Source of the DNA: Methylophilus sp. | Lineage (GTDB): Bacteria > Pseudomonadota > Gammaproteobacteria > Burkholderiales > Methylophilaceae | Assembly (NCBI RefSeq): GCF_008015755.1 | Contig: NZ_SSGF01000023.1 | Location: 30,686 to 94,685, forward strand | Length of the DNA stretch: 64,000 nt | Direction: 5' to 3' | In this document: positions 51,980-62,265 of the stretch, piece by piece | Numbering within the stretch: the first letter of the stretch is position 1 | Layout: each line of letters begins with the position of its first letter | The notes under the pieces: model-generated | Told to the model about the DNA's origin: nothing | Databases searched by the model: none | What the model saw: the letters and a program-made list of their open reading frames with translations, nothing else | Translations under genes and position numbers: made by a program

Positions 51980-52720
51980 CTAAAACCCCAGATGCGGTCG
52001 TAAATAAGTCAACACAATCGGCAATCCTATCGCGCTAATCACCCCGTTCAAGCCCATGGCCATACTGGCAAACACGCCAGCTTCTTCGTTGACGCTAAAG
52101 GCGCGGGTAATCCCCAGCCCATGCGCGCCGACACCAATCGCTGTGCCGCGTATCCACCATTGATGCACTTTGACGCTATTCAATATATAAGGTGCCAAAA
52201 TTGCCCCCAGCATGCCTGTGATCACAGTAAACACGGCGGTCAGGGTGGGTGATACATTGAGACGTTCGGCAATGCCCATGGCAATCGGCGCTGTGACCGA
52301 TTTGGCATACATGCTGCCTACAATGTTATCGCTTGCGCCCATCAGTTTGGCGATAGCCACCGCACTCACAATCGACACTGTACTGCCAGCCGTTAAGGCG
52401 ACCCAGATATGAAAAATTTTGCCCTGCATGCGCTTAAAGCCGTTGTAAATTGGCACCGCCAAAGCCACTGTCGCGGTGCCTAGCAAGAAGTGGACAAACT
52501 GCGCGCCTTCAAAGTATTTTTCATACGGCATCTCGAGCAGATGGATGGCCAGGCAGGTGAGTATCACCGAAATGGCGACCGGATTGACCAGCGGATTGCG
52601 CTTGGCGCGCACATACAGCAGGTAGCCCAGCTGGTAAGTGGCTAGCGTGATAATCAGTGCAAACAGCGGGTCGCCAGATAAGTAGACCCAGATCTCGGAA
52701 ATCGGGATGCGCTTATTCAT
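51980..52720 (-). CDS. lrgB: LrgB family membrane protein
   Basis: LrgB/CidB-type proteins have about seven to nine membrane helices; in Staphylococcus they affect murein hydrolase activity, and relatives in plants and bacteria transport glycolate or pyruvate. The 246-residue protein shows the family segments NPLVNPVAISVILTCLA, TATVALAVPIYN, KSVTAPIAMGIAERL and ARAFSVNEEAGVFASMAMGLNG-like (GLGITRAFSVNEEAGVF). It overlaps lrgA by eight bases and is certainly cotranscribed. Repeat unit B lies just behind its stop. Confidence 0.92.
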   Translation of the reverse strand: MNKRIPISEIWVYLSGDPLFALIITLATYQLGYLLYVRAKRNPLVNPVAISVILTCLAIHLLEMPYEKYFEGAQFVHFLLGTATVALAVPIYNGFKRMQGKIFHIWVALTAGSTVSIVSAVAIAKLMGASDNIVGSMYAKSVTAPIAMGIAERLNVSPTLTAVFTVITGMLGAILAPYILNSVKVHQWWIRGTAIGVGAHGLGITRAFSVNEEAGVFASMAMGLNGVISAIGLPIVLTYLRPHLGF

Positions 52721-53081
52721 GGCGATGCCCTTTATTGCGCTTGAGTGAAAAGTACCACAACACTTTGAGCACCAGTGCCGTTACCGCAATGGTTAAAATC
52801 ACGCTGACAATGAGTGCGGTACTCACCGCCAGCGCGTGGGTTTGCAGCTCTGGTAAAAACAGCAACACGCCGACTGAGGCAGGCACAAACAGCAAGCCCA
52901 GATGCTGGCGGAAGCTGTCGGCGACCATGGCCAGATCGCTATCGACCTGTTTTCTGACACATAAAAAAGTCAGTAGCAGCAGCAAGCCCAGCACTGGCCC
53001 AGGGATGCCGGGTAAAAAGAATTTGCTTAGCAGTTCGCCCAGGCCCTGCCACAAAAAGAGTTGAACCAAACCTGATATCAT
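52713..53081 (-). CDS. lrgA: LrgA/CidA family holin-like protein
   Basis: The partner of LrgB is a small protein of 122 residues with four predicted membrane helices and the family motif FFLPGIPGPVLGLLLLL. An AGGGGA ribosome site precedes its ATG. The pair is arranged lrgA-lrgB as in most bacteria. Its basic C-terminal tail (LKRNKGHRHE) lies in the cytoplasm if the family's usual topology holds. Confidence 0.92.
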   Translation of the reverse strand: MISGLVQLFLWQGLGELLSKFFLPGIPGPVLGLLLLLTFLCVRKQVDSDLAMVADSFRQHLGLLFVPASVGVLLFLPELQTHALAVSTALIVSVILTIAVTALVLKVLWYFSLKRNKGHRHE

Positions 53082-53159
53082 GCAGTCCCCTCAGATGCCC
53101 AGGCCAGCGGTTTACCGCCCATGTTGATGCCTGAAAATATTGATACATAGAATGCCGCG

Positions 53160-53867
53160 ATGTTAATGTCATTTTTCCGATTCGACCATATTTTTTTCAG
53201 CCGTGTTTTGTTTATGTTTGTCCTTGGTGGCTTATCGCACGCCGTGGCTGACACCGAAGAAGATGGCCGTTACTGGTTTAGCGTCTATACCCAGGGTAAA
53301 TTGCCGGCGGAAAACTTTTACTGGAGCATGGACACGCATCCACGCTGGCGTGACGAAGGCCAGCATTTTGACCAGCTGATTTTGCGGCCGTCGGTGTTTT
53401 ACAAGTTCAATCCCAAAGCCAGTGTCTGGCTCGGCTATGACACCATTATCAGTCACCCGCCTAGCCAGTCGTCGCAGCGCGAAAACCGCTTGTGGCAGCA
53501 GTTCCAGTATCAGTTTGATGAGGTGGCTAACGTCACCTTCACCAGCCGTACCCGCCTTGAGCAACGGCGGCGCGAGGACTTTCAGGATGTCGGGCATCGC
53601 TTGCGGCAGATGGTGCGTGCCACCACGCCGAGTGGTGTACATCCCAGCCTGTCGTGGGTGGCATTTAACGAGCTATTTATCAACCTCAACCAGACCGAGT
53701 GGGGCGCACGACGTGGTATTGATCAAAACCGCCTGTTTGTAGGCGCCAACTGGAAATTCAGCGATTTCTCCAACGTCGAAACTGGCTACTTGCACCAGTT
53801 TATCAATACGCGCACCGTGGACCGTGAAAACCACGTGCTGATGACCACCTTCCGTTTCAATTTCTAG
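53160..53867 (+). CDS. DUF2490 outer-membrane protein
   Basis: The 235-residue protein has an N-terminal signal peptide (hydrophobic FFSRVLFMFVLGGLSHAVA, cleavage after AVA), then amphipathic beta strands ending with a C-terminal aromatic residue (MTTFRFNF), the hallmark of outer-membrane barrels. Recognisable DUF2490 parts are the RYWFSVYTQGKL start, RLEQRRREDF, and TEWGARRGIDQNRLFVGANWKF. The function is unknown. The start could also be the ATG at 53166. It is divergent from lrgA and 58 bases upstream of metH on the same strand. Confidence 0.82.
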   Translation: MLMSFFRFDHIFFSRVLFMFVLGGLSHAVADTEEDGRYWFSVYTQGKLPAENFYWSMDTHPRWRDEGQHFDQLILRPSVFYKFNPKASVWLGYDTIISHPPSQSSQRENRLWQQFQYQFDEVANVTFTSRTRLEQRRREDFQDVGHRLRQMVRATTPSGVHPSLSWVAFNELFINLNQTEWGARRGIDQNRLFVGANWKFSDFSNVETGYLHQFINTRTVDRENHVLMTTFRFNF

Positions 53868-53925
53868 CCGCAGTGCCAGAAAGCCCTTGTGTTAAAATAT
53901 CGCTTTTATTTTCAAGTTGATACGC

Positions 53926-56900
53926 ATGCCGCAACTGCCGATTTCCGCGACTGAACAATGGTTACGTGACGCGCTTTCAAAACGCATCCTGATTCTGGAT
54001 GGCGCCATGGGCACCATGATTCAGCAATACAAGCTGACGGAAGCGGATTATCGCGGTGCACGTTTTGCAGACTTTCAAGGCCCGGCGGGCGAGCGCGAGC
54101 TATTTGTTAAAGGCAACAACGAGCTATTAACGCTGACGCAGCCGCAGGTGATTCAGGAAATCCACGAAAAATACCTGGCCGCTGGCGCCGATATTATCGA
54201 AACTAATACCTTTGGTGCCACCAGCGTCGCGCAAGACGATTACCACATGGCGCACCTGGTGTATGAAATGAACGTCGAGGCGGCCAAACTGGCCAAAGCT
54301 GCGTGTGTGAAGTACAGCACGCCGGACAAGCGACGCTTTGTCGCCGGTGCCTTAGGCCCTACGCCAAAAACCGCGTCCATTTCACCCGATGTGAACGACC
54401 CGGCCGCACGAAACGTCAGCTTTGATCAACTGGTGACGTCCTACATGGAGCAAATCCGAGGCCTGGTCGATGGCGGCGCCGACATCCTGATGGTGGAAAC
54501 CATCTTCGATACGCTCAACTGTAAAGCCGCGCTGTTTGCGATTGAAACGTTCTTTGACGAACAAGGTAAAACTTGGCCGATCATGATTTCCGGCACGGTG
54601 ACCGATGCTTCGGGCCGTATTTTGTCTGGCCAGACCGTCACCGCTTTTTGGCATTCGGTGCGCCATGTCAAACCACTCACAGTCGGTTTGAACTGTGCGC
54701 TCGGTGCCACCCTGATGCGCCCTTACGCCGAAGAACTGAGCAAAGTCGCTGATACCTTTGTCTGTATCTACCCCAACGCCGGTCTGCCTAACCCGATGAG
54801 CGACACCGGCTTTGATGAAACGCCAGACGTCACCTCTAGTTTGGTCAAAGAGTTTGCCCAAAGTGGTTTTATCAATATCGCCGGTGGTTGCTGCGGCACG
54901 ACGCCCGGCCATATCAACGCGATTTACGAAGCGATTAAAGCCTTGCCGCCCCGCGCTGTGCCGAGCTTGCCAGTGACCACCAAGCTCTCTGGCCTGGAGC
55001 CCTTTATCATCGATGAGCAATCATTGTTTGTGAACGTTGGTGAGCGCACCAATGTCACCGGCTCCAAAGCGTTTGCGCGCATGATCATCAACGAGCAATA
55101 CGAAGAAGCGCTCAGTGTGGCGCGCCAGCAGGTCGAGAACGGTGCCCAGGTCATCGACATCAACATGGACGAAGGCATGCTGGATGCGGTCAAAGCCATG
55201 ACGCATTTCTTGAATCTGGTCGCCTCCGAGCCGGACATTGCCCGCGTGCCCATCATGATCGACTCCTCCAAATGGGCGGTGATTGAAGCCGGTTTGAAGT
55301 GCGTACAGGGCAAAGCGATTGTGAACTCGATTTCGATGAAAGAGGGCGAAGCCGAGTTTCTACGCCAGGCCAAATTGTGCCAACGCTATGGCGCCGCCGT
55401 GGTGGTGATGGCGTTTGACGAAACCGGTCAGGCCGATACCTATGCGCGCAAAACCGAGATTTGCAAACGCGCTTATGACTTATTGGTCGGTAATGGTTTT
55501 CCACCAGAAGATATTATCTTTGACCCCAATATTTTCGCCATTGCGACCGGCATCGAAGAGCACAACAATTACGCGGTGGACTTTATCGAAGCCACCCGCT
55601 GGATCAAGCAGAACCTGCCTTATGCCCGTATTTCGGGTGGCGTGTCTAACGTCAGTTTTAGCTTCCGCGGCAACGAGCCTGCGCGTGAAGCCATTCATAC
55701 CGTATTCCTCTACCACGCCATCCAGGCGGGTATGACCATGGGTATCGTCAACGCTGGCATGGTCGGCGTGTATGACGATATTGCGCCTGAATTACGTGAG
55801 CGCGTCGAAGACGTAGTGCTTAACCGTGTCGTCGACCCTGACAATCCACTGGCCGCGACCGAGCGCATGATTGAAATCGCCGGGACCTTAGTCGCTGGCG
55901 GCAAAAAAGCCGAAGCGACACTGGCCTGGCGCGGCACCCCGGAAGCGCCGGTGCCTGCCAACAAGCGCCTGGAATACGCGCTGGTGCATGGCATTACCGA
56001 CTTTATCGTCGCCGACACCGAAGAAGTGCGCCAGGACATCATGAGCAAAGGCGGTCGCCCGATCCATGTGATTGAAGGCCCGCTGATGGACGGCATGAAC
56101 GTGGTCGGTGACCTGTTCGGCCAGGGCAAGATGTTTTTGCCGCAGGTGGTCAAATCCGCCCGCGTAATGAAATCTGCCGTGGCGCATTTGATCCCGTTTA
56201 TTGAAGAAGAAAAAGCCGCCGAGGAGCGCCGCACCGGCCAAGTCGCCAAGCCCAAAGGCAAAGTGGTGATCGCGACGGTGAAGGGTGACGTGCATGACAT
56301 CGGCAAAAACATTGTCTCGGTGGTGTTGCAGTGCAACAACTTCGAGGTGGTGAATATGGGCGTCATGGTGCCCGCGGCTGAAATTCTGGCCATGGCCAAA
56401 GCCGAAAATGCCGACATTATCGGCCTCAGTGGATTGATTACGCCGTCGCTCGAAGAAATGGCCTACATCGCCAAAGAGATGCAGCGCGACCCGCATTTTG
56501 TTGAAAATCAGACCCCGTTATTGATTGGCGGCGCCACCACCTCACGCGCGCACACCGCGGTGAAGATTGCGCCTAACTATACTGGCCCGGTGATTTACGT
56601 GCCGGATGCCTCGCGCTCCGTGAGTGTGATGCAAAACTTGCTGACGCCAGAAACGCGCGGCGCTTATTTAGCCGAAATTCAGGCCGACTACGAAAAGGCC
56701 CGCCATCAGCACGCCAATAAAAAAGGCGTGCCTATGTTGAGCTTGGCCGATGCGCGCGCCAACGCCGCCAAGCTGGAATTTACCGGCGCTGCTGCGCCAG
56801 TGAAGCCCAAGTTTATCGGCCGCCGCGTGTTTAAAAATATCGACCTGGCGCTCATTGCCCAATACATCGACTGGGGCCCATTCTTCCAGACCTGGGATCT

Positions 56901-57717
56901 CGCCGGCCCTTATCCGGCGATTTTGCAAGATGAAATCGTCGGCGAAGCCGCCACCAAAGTGTTTGCCGAAGCGCAAGTCATGCTCAAACGCATCATCGAT
57001 GGCCGCTGGCTCAGCGCCAATGGCGTCATCGCCTTGTTGCCCGCTAACCAGGTCAATAGCGACGATATTGAAATTTATACCGACGACACGCGTAGTCAGG
57101 TCGCACTCACCTGGTACGGCATGCGCCAGCAAACGCAGAAACCGGTCATCGACGGCGTCGCCAGACCTAACCAGTGTATGGCCGACTTTATTGCACCTAA
57201 AGGCACGGATGATTACATCGGGCTGTTTGCGGTGACTGCAGGCCTGGGCATGGAAAAACGCCTGGCTGACTTTGAAAAAAATCATGATGACTACAACGCC
57301 ATCATGTTCAAGTCACTGGCCGACCGTCTGGCCGAGGCGTTTGCCGAATACATGCACGAGCGTGTGCGGCAAGATCTGTGGGGCTATGCCGCGAATGAAG
57401 CCCTGGATAAAGAAGCCTTGATCAAAGAGCAGTATCAAGGTATCCGTCCTGCGCCTGGCTATCCCGCCTGCCCGGACCATACGGTCAAGGAACAGATGTT
57501 TGAGGTGCTGCAAGCCAATGAGATCGACATGCAGCTCACCGATAGCTACGCCATGTTGCCCGCGGCGGCTGTCAGTGGCTTCTATTTCGCACATCCTGAA
57601 TCGCGGTATTTCAGTGTGGATAAAATTGCCAATGACCAGTTGGAAGATATGGCCAAACGTAGAAATGTGGATAAGGCTTGGTTGGAGCGCTGGTTGGCGC
57701 CTAATCTTGGTAATTGA
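53926..57717 (+). CDS. metH: Cobalamin-dependent methionine synthase MetH
   Basis: MetH transfers a methyl group from 5-methyl-THF through cobalamin to homocysteine. All four modules are present in the 1263 residues: the homocysteine domain with zinc ligands Cys257 (GLNCALG), Cys322 and Cys323 (GGCCGTTP); the folate domain (about 350-640, with [15 protein letters not shown]); the B12 domain with His790 in [10 protein letters not shown]; and the SAM-dependent reactivation domain (about 915-1255, with [12 protein letters not shown]). ATG 53926 is chosen; a TTG at 53917 is in frame. No cobalamin or SAM riboswitch fits in the 58-base upstream gap. A terminator follows. Confidence 0.97.
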   Translation: MPQLPISATEQWLRDALSKRILILDGAMGTMIQQYKLTEADYRGARFADFQGPAGERELFVKGNNELLTLTQPQVIQEIHEKYLAAGADIIETNTFGATSVAQDDYHMAHLVYEMNVEAAKLAKAACVKYSTPDKRRFVAGALGPTPKTASISPDVNDPAARNVSFDQLVTSYMEQIRGLVDGGADILMVETIFDTLNCKAALFAIETFFDEQGKTWPIMISGTVTDASGRILSGQTVTAFWHSVRHVKPLTVGLNCALGATLMRPYAEELSKVADTFVCIYPNAGLPNPMSDTGFDETPDVTSSLVKEFAQSGFINIAGGCCGTTPGHINAIYEAIKALPPRAVPSLPVTTKLSGLEPFIIDEQSLFVNVGERTNVTGSKAFARMIINEQYEEALSVARQQVENGAQVIDINMDEGMLDAVKAMTHFLNLVASEPDIARVPIMIDSSKWAVIEAGLKCVQGKAIVNSISMKEGEAEFLRQAKLCQRYGAAVVVMAFDETGQADTYARKTEICKRAYDLLVGNGFPPEDIIFDPNIFAIATGIEEHNNYAVDFIEATRWIKQNLPYARISGGVSNVSFSFRGNEPAREAIHTVFLYHAIQAGMTMGIVNAGMVGVYDDIAPELRERVEDVVLNRVVDPDNPLAATERMIEIAGTLVAGGKKAEATLAWRGTPEAPVPANKRLEYALVHGITDFIVADTEEVRQDIMSKGGRPIHVIEGPLMDGMNVVGDLFGQGKMFLPQVVKSARVMKSAVAHLIPFIEEEKAAEERRTGQVAKPKGKVVIATVKGDVHDIGKNIVSVVLQCNNFEVVNMGVMVPAAEILAMAKAENADIIGLSGLITPSLEEMAYIAKEMQRDPHFVENQTPLLIGGATTSRAHTAVKIAPNYTGPVIYVPDASRSVSVMQNLLTPETRGAYLAEIQADYEKARHQHANKKGVPMLSLADARANAAKLEFTGAAAPVKPKFIGRRVFKNIDLALIAQYIDWGPFFQTWDLAGPYPAILQDEIVGEAATKVFAEAQVMLKRIIDGRWLSANGVIALLPANQVNSDDIEIYTDDTRSQVALTWYGMRQQTQKPVIDGVARPNQCMADFIAPKGTDDYIGLFAVTAGLGMEKRLADFEKNHDDYNAIMFKSLADRLAEAFAEYMHERVRQDLWGYAANEALDKEALIKEQYQGIRPAPGYPACPDHTVKEQMFEVLQANEIDMQLTDSYAMLPAAAVSGFYFAHPESRYFSVDKIANDQLEDMAKRRNVDKAWLERWLAPNLGN

Positions 57718-57731
57718 TTTGTGATGGAATT

Positions 57732-57763
57732 AAAAAGGCGTGCTTAGAGGTACGCCTTTTTTA
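57732..57763 (+). terminator. Intrinsic terminator of metH
   Basis: AAAAAGGCGT (57732-57741) pairs with ACGCCTTTTT (57752-57761) around a 10-base loop, ending in a six-T run (57757-57762). It begins 15 bases after the metH stop. Confidence 0.9.
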
Positions 57764-57825
57764 TTTGAGTGATCATGAAGGTAATTGTTTGGATGTGATA
57801 TTGGCGGGTTGATTTGCCGTATTCT

Positions 57826-58045
57826 TTCGACTGTTGGCGAATCACTTTCTGGTGCTTGTCCCCCAGAAAGTAACCAAAGAGGACGACACCCAGCCATCAC
57901 GGCCTTCGGCTCCCTTGCGTTGCTCAACAAAATAAGCCGGTCACGAAACTCGCCCTGACAAGCCACACACTTCGTGGCTTGTTGCGGAACTCAAACAGTC
58001 GCTCCCTCTCCTCTTATTTTGTCTCCGCTACTCAGCGTGATGAAT
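57826..58045 (+). repeat. Structured intergenic repeat, unit C (plus orientation)
   Basis: The unit has the head hairpin ACTTTCTGG...CCAGAAAGT (57844-57870), the GCGTTGCTCAACAAAATAAGCCGG body, the AAGCCAC/GTGGCTT palindrome (57960-57980) and the ACTCAAACAGTCGCTCCCT segment, but its tail lacks GGGCCC and diverges after GCTACTCAGCG. The 103 bases between this copy and the facing unit D (58046-58147) show no feature. Confidence 0.8.
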
Positions 58046-58147
58046 GGGATTTATCTCATTTAAGTAGCAGCGTGGAAGTTGGGACGGTTAAGAAACCAGA
58101 CTCTGTTTTTATTTAGTTCGTTAACGGTTGCAGTCGCCTGGTGTTCG

Positions 58148-58374
58148 GGGCCCCTATCTGACGCGCCGAGTAGCACAGGCAAAACAAGAGTAAAGGGAGC
58201 GACTGTTCGAGTCCCGCAGCAGCTCACGCAATTTGTGAGCTGCCAGGTCGAGTTTCGTGACCGCTTGTTTTGGTGAGCAATGCAGGGAAAAAGCGGAAGC
58301 TAGGGTGTCTTGTTCTTTGCCTTCTTTCTTATGGACAAGCATAAGAAAGAATGGACGCCTAAAGGCGAAAAACA
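58148..58374 (-). repeat. Structured intergenic repeat, unit D (minus orientation)
   Basis: It is the reverse-oriented partner of unit C: tail GGGCCCCTATCTGACGCGCC, internal palindrome GCAGCTCAC/GTGAGCTGC (58219-58243) nearly identical to that of unit A, and head hairpins TTCTTTCTTAT/ATAAGAAAGAA and CGCCTAAAGGCG as in unit B. It ends 58 bases from the waaA stop. Open frames inside it are artefacts. Confidence 0.8.
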
Positions 58375-58431
58375 ATATCGCAGTAGAGCAAAAACTTGAT
58401 TGAGTGCTCCAGTGACTGTGCGCTCGAAGAA

Positions 58432-59697
58432 TTACTTTTTCAACAATGGCGCAATGGCAGTCATCAATCGCTGAGTTGTCCCTCGATGCTGTGCCGTAAA
58501 CCCCTTCGCCGCGAGCGCCATTGTTTGCACTTTGCTTTTATCCGCCGCCAACGTAGCAATCATGTCATGCAACTCCGCCACATCGCTTAGTTGCACCGCC
58601 GCATCTGCGATCACTGCCGCTTGCGTCACCTGCGCAAAGTTAAACATATGTGGCCCCAATATCGTCGGCACGCCCATGGCCGCCGCTTCAATCAGGTTTT
58701 GCCCGCCTAGCGGCTGCAAGCTGCCGCCCATCACGGCAAAGTCACTTGCTTCGTAATAGGTATACATTTCGCCCATGCTGTTGCCCAGCACCACTTGCAC
58801 GTCTATATTCAGAGGTTGCACAAGTTCTGTTCGCAACACATAGCGCAGGCCACGTGCTTTGAGTAGGGATTCAACCTCGGCAAATCGTTGTGGATGGCGC
58901 GGTACGAGCAGGGTGAGCACGTCGGAGCCTTGCACGGCGTCGAGGATTAATAATTCTTCGCCTTCACGCGTGCTGGCCGCCATCAACACGGTACGGTCTG
59001 GACCTAGCAACTGGCGCAATTCAGCACCTTTGATAGCGCTATCCGCTGGCGGCGTGACGTCAAACTTTAAATTACCGCAGATGATTAGCTGCTTTGCACC
59101 CAACGCTTGCAGGCGCTCGGCATCGGCGGCGGTTTGTGCGGCGACCAGTGACAGTTGTTGCAAGCCGGTGCGCGTCAGGCTGCCGAGTTTGGAATAGCCA
59201 GCCGCCGATTTGGCCGATAAACGCGCGCTGAGCAGGGCCATGGGGATGCCTAGTTGTGTGGCTTGGCCAATCAGGTGAAACCACAGTTCGGTTTCCATCA
59301 GTAAGCCTAACGCTGGTTTAAAGTGTGCCAAAAAGCGTCTGGCAGCGCCTGCCGTATCTACTGGTAAATAGGCTTGCAGCACGCGGCCGCTGGCGATTTC
59401 TTGCTTGAATAGCTGGCTGCTGGTGTCGCGGCCGGTCGGCGTGCCGTGGGTGATCAGCACCTGGTGTTGCGGATAGTGTGCAAGCAATGCATGAATCAGC
59501 GGCTGCGTGGCGCGCGTTTCACCCACCGACACGCAGTGCACCCAAATCACCGGCGCAGTGGCGGTTTGCGTGTAATAGCCGTAGCGCTCAGCCACGTGTT
59601 GGCGATATTCGGGCTGCTTAAAGCCGCGCCAGAATAACTTGAGCGGTAGCAAAAAAGCCACCATACACATGAGTAGGGAATAAACGAATCTGGGCAT
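58432..59697 (-). CDS. waaA: 3-deoxy-D-manno-octulosonic acid transferase
   Basis: WaaA (KdtA) attaches Kdo to lipid A precursor at the inner membrane. The 421-residue protein begins with a membrane anchor (residues 4-20) followed by the Kdo-transferase N-domain: RYGYYTQ..., VIWVHCVSVGETRATQPLI, LITHGTPTGRDTS, and METELWFHLI with the catalytic Glu region. The C-terminal GT-B half has VPRHPQRFAEVE, VLGNSMGEMYTYYEASDFAVMGGSL and GGQNLIEAAAMG. ATG 59697 is used; a GTG at 59724 is in frame, and neither has a good ribosome site. It is divergent from nrdJa. Confidence 0.93.
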   Translation of the reverse strand: MPRFVYSLLMCMVAFLLPLKLFWRGFKQPEYRQHVAERYGYYTQTATAPVIWVHCVSVGETRATQPLIHALLAHYPQHQVLITHGTPTGRDTSSQLFKQEIASGRVLQAYLPVDTAGAARRFLAHFKPALGLLMETELWFHLIGQATQLGIPMALLSARLSAKSAAGYSKLGSLTRTGLQQLSLVAAQTAADAERLQALGAKQLIICGNLKFDVTPPADSAIKGAELRQLLGPDRTVLMAASTREGEELLILDAVQGSDVLTLLVPRHPQRFAEVESLLKARGLRYVLRTELVQPLNIDVQVVLGNSMGEMYTYYEASDFAVMGGSLQPLGGQNLIEAAAMGVPTILGPHMFNFAQVTQAAVIADAAVQLSDVAELHDMIATLAADKSKVQTMALAAKGFTAQHRGTTQRLMTAIAPLLKK

Positions 59698-59882
59698 GGC
59701 GATATTTTCGCACAGAACAGGCACGCCATCGGAGACTTAAAACGACTCAAAACGATACTTGTTGTATTACCGACACACCCTAAAAACAGGTGAGTGATGA
59801 CTCACCTATGCCGTAGCGCCTGTTTCTACCACGCTGCAAAAAATGCAAGCGCTCTGTCGCAAAAAAAAGCACAAAAAAAGCA

Positions 59883-59911
59883 TTGACGTCAACAAGCTAC
59901 AGGCATAAATT
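59883..59911 (+). promoter_or_regulatory. Promoter of the ribonucleotide reductase genes
   Basis: TTGACG (59883-59888) and TAAATT (59906-59911) are separated by 17 bases; matches to the sigma70 boxes are five and four of six. The predicted start near 59918 lies immediately before the NrdR box. The -35 box is part of the palindrome TTGACGTCAA. Confidence 0.5.
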
Positions 59912-59921
59912 ACTGCCAGCA

Positions 59922-59937
59922 ACACAAGATATTGTGT
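59922..59937 (+). promoter_or_regulatory. NrdR box
   Basis: ACACAAGATATTGTGT matches the NrdR-repressor consensus (acaCwAtATaTwGtgt) at 15 of 16 positions. NrdR boxes usually occur in pairs about three helical turns apart; 32 bases upstream (59890-59905) I find only a degenerate candidate with about half the positions. The site lies just downstream of the predicted start point, suitable for repression of nrdJ when dATP is plentiful. Confidence 0.8.
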
Positions 59938-60094
59938 TTAGCCGGAGTCGCACCTCAAGCCATAGCGTGCGGCGCAATAAGCGTCTCAACGCTTGTTTTA
60001 AGCCAATGTGGGTTGCAACGCGCTTTGCCGCAGGGGATTGACGGTTAAAGCGCGTGATCAATTTAATAAGAAATACCAAAGGTGGGAGAACTCG

Positions 60095-62260
60095 ATGCTG
60101 AAAGCTGTTGAACAAAAGAAGGTCGTGTCAGAAGGGGTTGCTGTGGAGATTCCGGTGCAGCCTGTTTCGCTAGATATTTGGGATAAAAAATACCGTCTCA
60201 AAACCAAGTCTGGCGAGCATGTAGACCAAGACATGGACGATTCTTACAGCCGCGTCGCCCGCGCGCTGGCCGATGTTGAGACCACCGAAGCCAAAAAAGC
60301 CGAATGGCACGAAAAATTCCTGTGGGCGTTGCGTCGTGGCGCGATTCCGGCAGGCCGCATTACTTCTAATGCCGGTGCGCAAGAGCACAAACCTGCCACT
60401 TCTACCATTAACTGCACCGTGTCTGGCGTGGTCGAAGACAGCATGGACAATATTCTGGCCAAGGTGCACGAAGCGGGCCTGACCCTCAAAGCTGGTTGCG
60501 GTATCGGTTACGAGTTTTCAACCCTGCGTCCAAAAGGCGCGTTTGTCGCGGGCGCGGGCGCCTACACGTCTGGTCCATTAAGCTTTATGGATATCTACGA
60601 CAAAATGTGTTTTACCGTGTCTTCTGCCGGTGGCCGTCGTGGTGCGCAAATGGCGACGTTTGATATTTCGCATCCAGATGTCACTGACTTTATCAAAGCC
60701 AAGCGTGAAAACGGCCGTTTGCGCCAGTTCAACCTGAGCTGCCTGATCACCAAAGAATTTATGGAAGCGGTGAAAGCCGATGACGAGTGGCGTCTGGCGT
60801 TCCCGGTCACCGAGAAAGAAGCCATTATTGATGGCCTCAATGTGAATGACGAATCGCAAGTGGTGTGGCGCGACTGGCCGATCAAAGGCAAATACCTGAC
60901 CAAGCTGGATGGCCCAGAGGCCGGTAAAGTGGCTTGCCGCATCTACAAAACCATCAAAGCGCGCCGTCTGTGGGACGTGATCATGTCTTCCACCTACGAC
61001 TTCGCCGAGCCAGGCTTTATCCTGATCGACCGCGTCAACGAAATGAACAACAACTGGTTCTGCGAAAACATCCGCGCCACCAACCCTTGCGGCGAGCAAC
61101 CATTGCCCCCTTACGGCGCTTGTTTGCTGGGCTCAGTCAACCTGACCAAGTTTGTGCGTGAGCCATTCACTGACCAAGCCGCTTTTGACTGGGATGAATA
61201 TCACAAAGTGGTGGCCGTGTTCACCCGCATGCTGGATAACGTGGTCGAAATCAACGGTTTGCCATTAGAGCAACAACGTCAAGAAATCGCCCGCAAACGC
61301 CGTCACGGCATGGGCTATTTAGGCTTGGGTTCCACACTCACCATGCTGAAAATGAAATACGGTGATGATGAATCTGTGAAATTCACCGAAGAAGTGACCC
61401 GTGTCATGGCCGAAGTGGGCTGGGAAGTCGGCGTGCAACTGGCTGAAGAAAAAGGCCCAGCACCGATCATGGACGAAAAGTTTGAAGTCACTGCCGACAT
61501 GCTGCGCGTGCGCCCGGAAATGGCGGCTGACGGCATCAAGGTGGGCCAAAAACTGGCCGGTAAAGTGTTGCTGGGTAAATACAGCCGCTATATGCAGCAG
61601 TTCCCAGAAGGCCTGCGTAACCAGATCGCAACCAAGGGTGTACGCTTCACGCACCATAGCTCCATCGCGCCAACCGGTACGATTTCGCTGTCATTAGCAA
61701 ATAACGCCAGCAACGGTATCGAGCCTAGCTTCGCCCACCACTATGCGCGTAACGTCATCCGTGAAGGCAAAAAGTCCAAAGAGAAAGTCGATGTATTCAG
61801 CTACGAGCTGCTGGCTTACCGTGAACTGGTGAATGCCAACGCCATGCCGTTCAGCGACAAGCCAGAAGAGCAATTGCCGGACTACTTCCTCGATTCATCC
61901 ACCATCATGGCTAAAGCCCACGTGGATATCCAGGCTGCGGCCCAAAAATGGATTGATAGCTCTATCTCCAAAACCATTAACGTGCCCACCGATTACGACT
62001 TTGAGGATTTCAAGAACATCTACCTCTACGCGTATGACAAAGGCCTGAAAGGCTGCACGACTTTCCGTTTCAACCCGGAAGCATTCCAGGGCGTATTGGT
62101 GACCGAGAAAGACCTCGAAAGCACCACTTACAAGTTCACGCTGGAAGATGGCACCGAGATCGAAGCCAAAGGTAACGAAGAGATTGAGTACGACGGTGAG
62201 ATTCACACGGCGGCTAACCTCTTTGATGCATTTAAAGAAGGCTACTACGGAAAATTCTAG
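60095..62260 (+). CDS. nrdJa: Adenosylcobalamin-dependent ribonucleotide reductase, catalytic subunit NrdJa
   Basis: Class II reductases make deoxynucleotides using a 5'-deoxyadenosyl radical from coenzyme B12, with or without oxygen. The 721-residue protein has the ten-stranded barrel signatures: SNAGAQEHKPATSTINC (Cys107), AGCGIGYEFSTLRP, SGPLSFMDIYD, SSAGGRRGAQMA, and ATNPCGEQPLPPYGACLLG with the radical-site Cys332. Near the C-terminus KGCTTFRFNPEA is present, but the thiol-rich tail is missing; it is encoded separately by nrdJb. The start is ATG 60095 with GGGAGAA five bases upstream; the frame open to 60008 is leader. Confidence 0.95.
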   Translation: MLKAVEQKKVVSEGVAVEIPVQPVSLDIWDKKYRLKTKSGEHVDQDMDDSYSRVARALADVETTEAKKAEWHEKFLWALRRGAIPAGRITSNAGAQEHKPATSTINCTVSGVVEDSMDNILAKVHEAGLTLKAGCGIGYEFSTLRPKGAFVAGAGAYTSGPLSFMDIYDKMCFTVSSAGGRRGAQMATFDISHPDVTDFIKAKRENGRLRQFNLSCLITKEFMEAVKADDEWRLAFPVTEKEAIIDGLNVNDESQVVWRDWPIKGKYLTKLDGPEAGKVACRIYKTIKARRLWDVIMSSTYDFAEPGFILIDRVNEMNNNWFCENIRATNPCGEQPLPPYGACLLGSVNLTKFVREPFTDQAAFDWDEYHKVVAVFTRMLDNVVEINGLPLEQQRQEIARKRRHGMGYLGLGSTLTMLKMKYGDDESVKFTEEVTRVMAEVGWEVGVQLAEEKGPAPIMDEKFEVTADMLRVRPEMAADGIKVGQKLAGKVLLGKYSRYMQQFPEGLRNQIATKGVRFTHHSSIAPTGTISLSLANNASNGIEPSFAHHYARNVIREGKKSKEKVDVFSYELLAYRELVNANAMPFSDKPEEQLPDYFLDSSTIMAKAHVDIQAAAQKWIDSSISKTINVPTDYDFEDFKNIYLYAYDKGLKGCTTFRFNPEAFQGVLVTEKDLESTTYKFTLEDGTEIEAKGNEEIEYDGEIHTAANLFDAFKEGYYGKF

Positions 62261-62265
62261 TGTTT

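Noticed and set aside
53868..53925. Cobalamin or SAM riboswitch before metH
   Set aside because: The gap is only 58 bases and contains no B12-box or SAM-type helices.
58154..58375. 73-residue minus-strand ORF downstream of waaA
   Set aside because: Entirely within repeat unit D.
59698..60094. Cobalamin riboswitch before nrdJa
   Set aside because: I looked for the conserved B12 box and did not find it; the region is better explained by a sigma70 promoter with a NrdR box.
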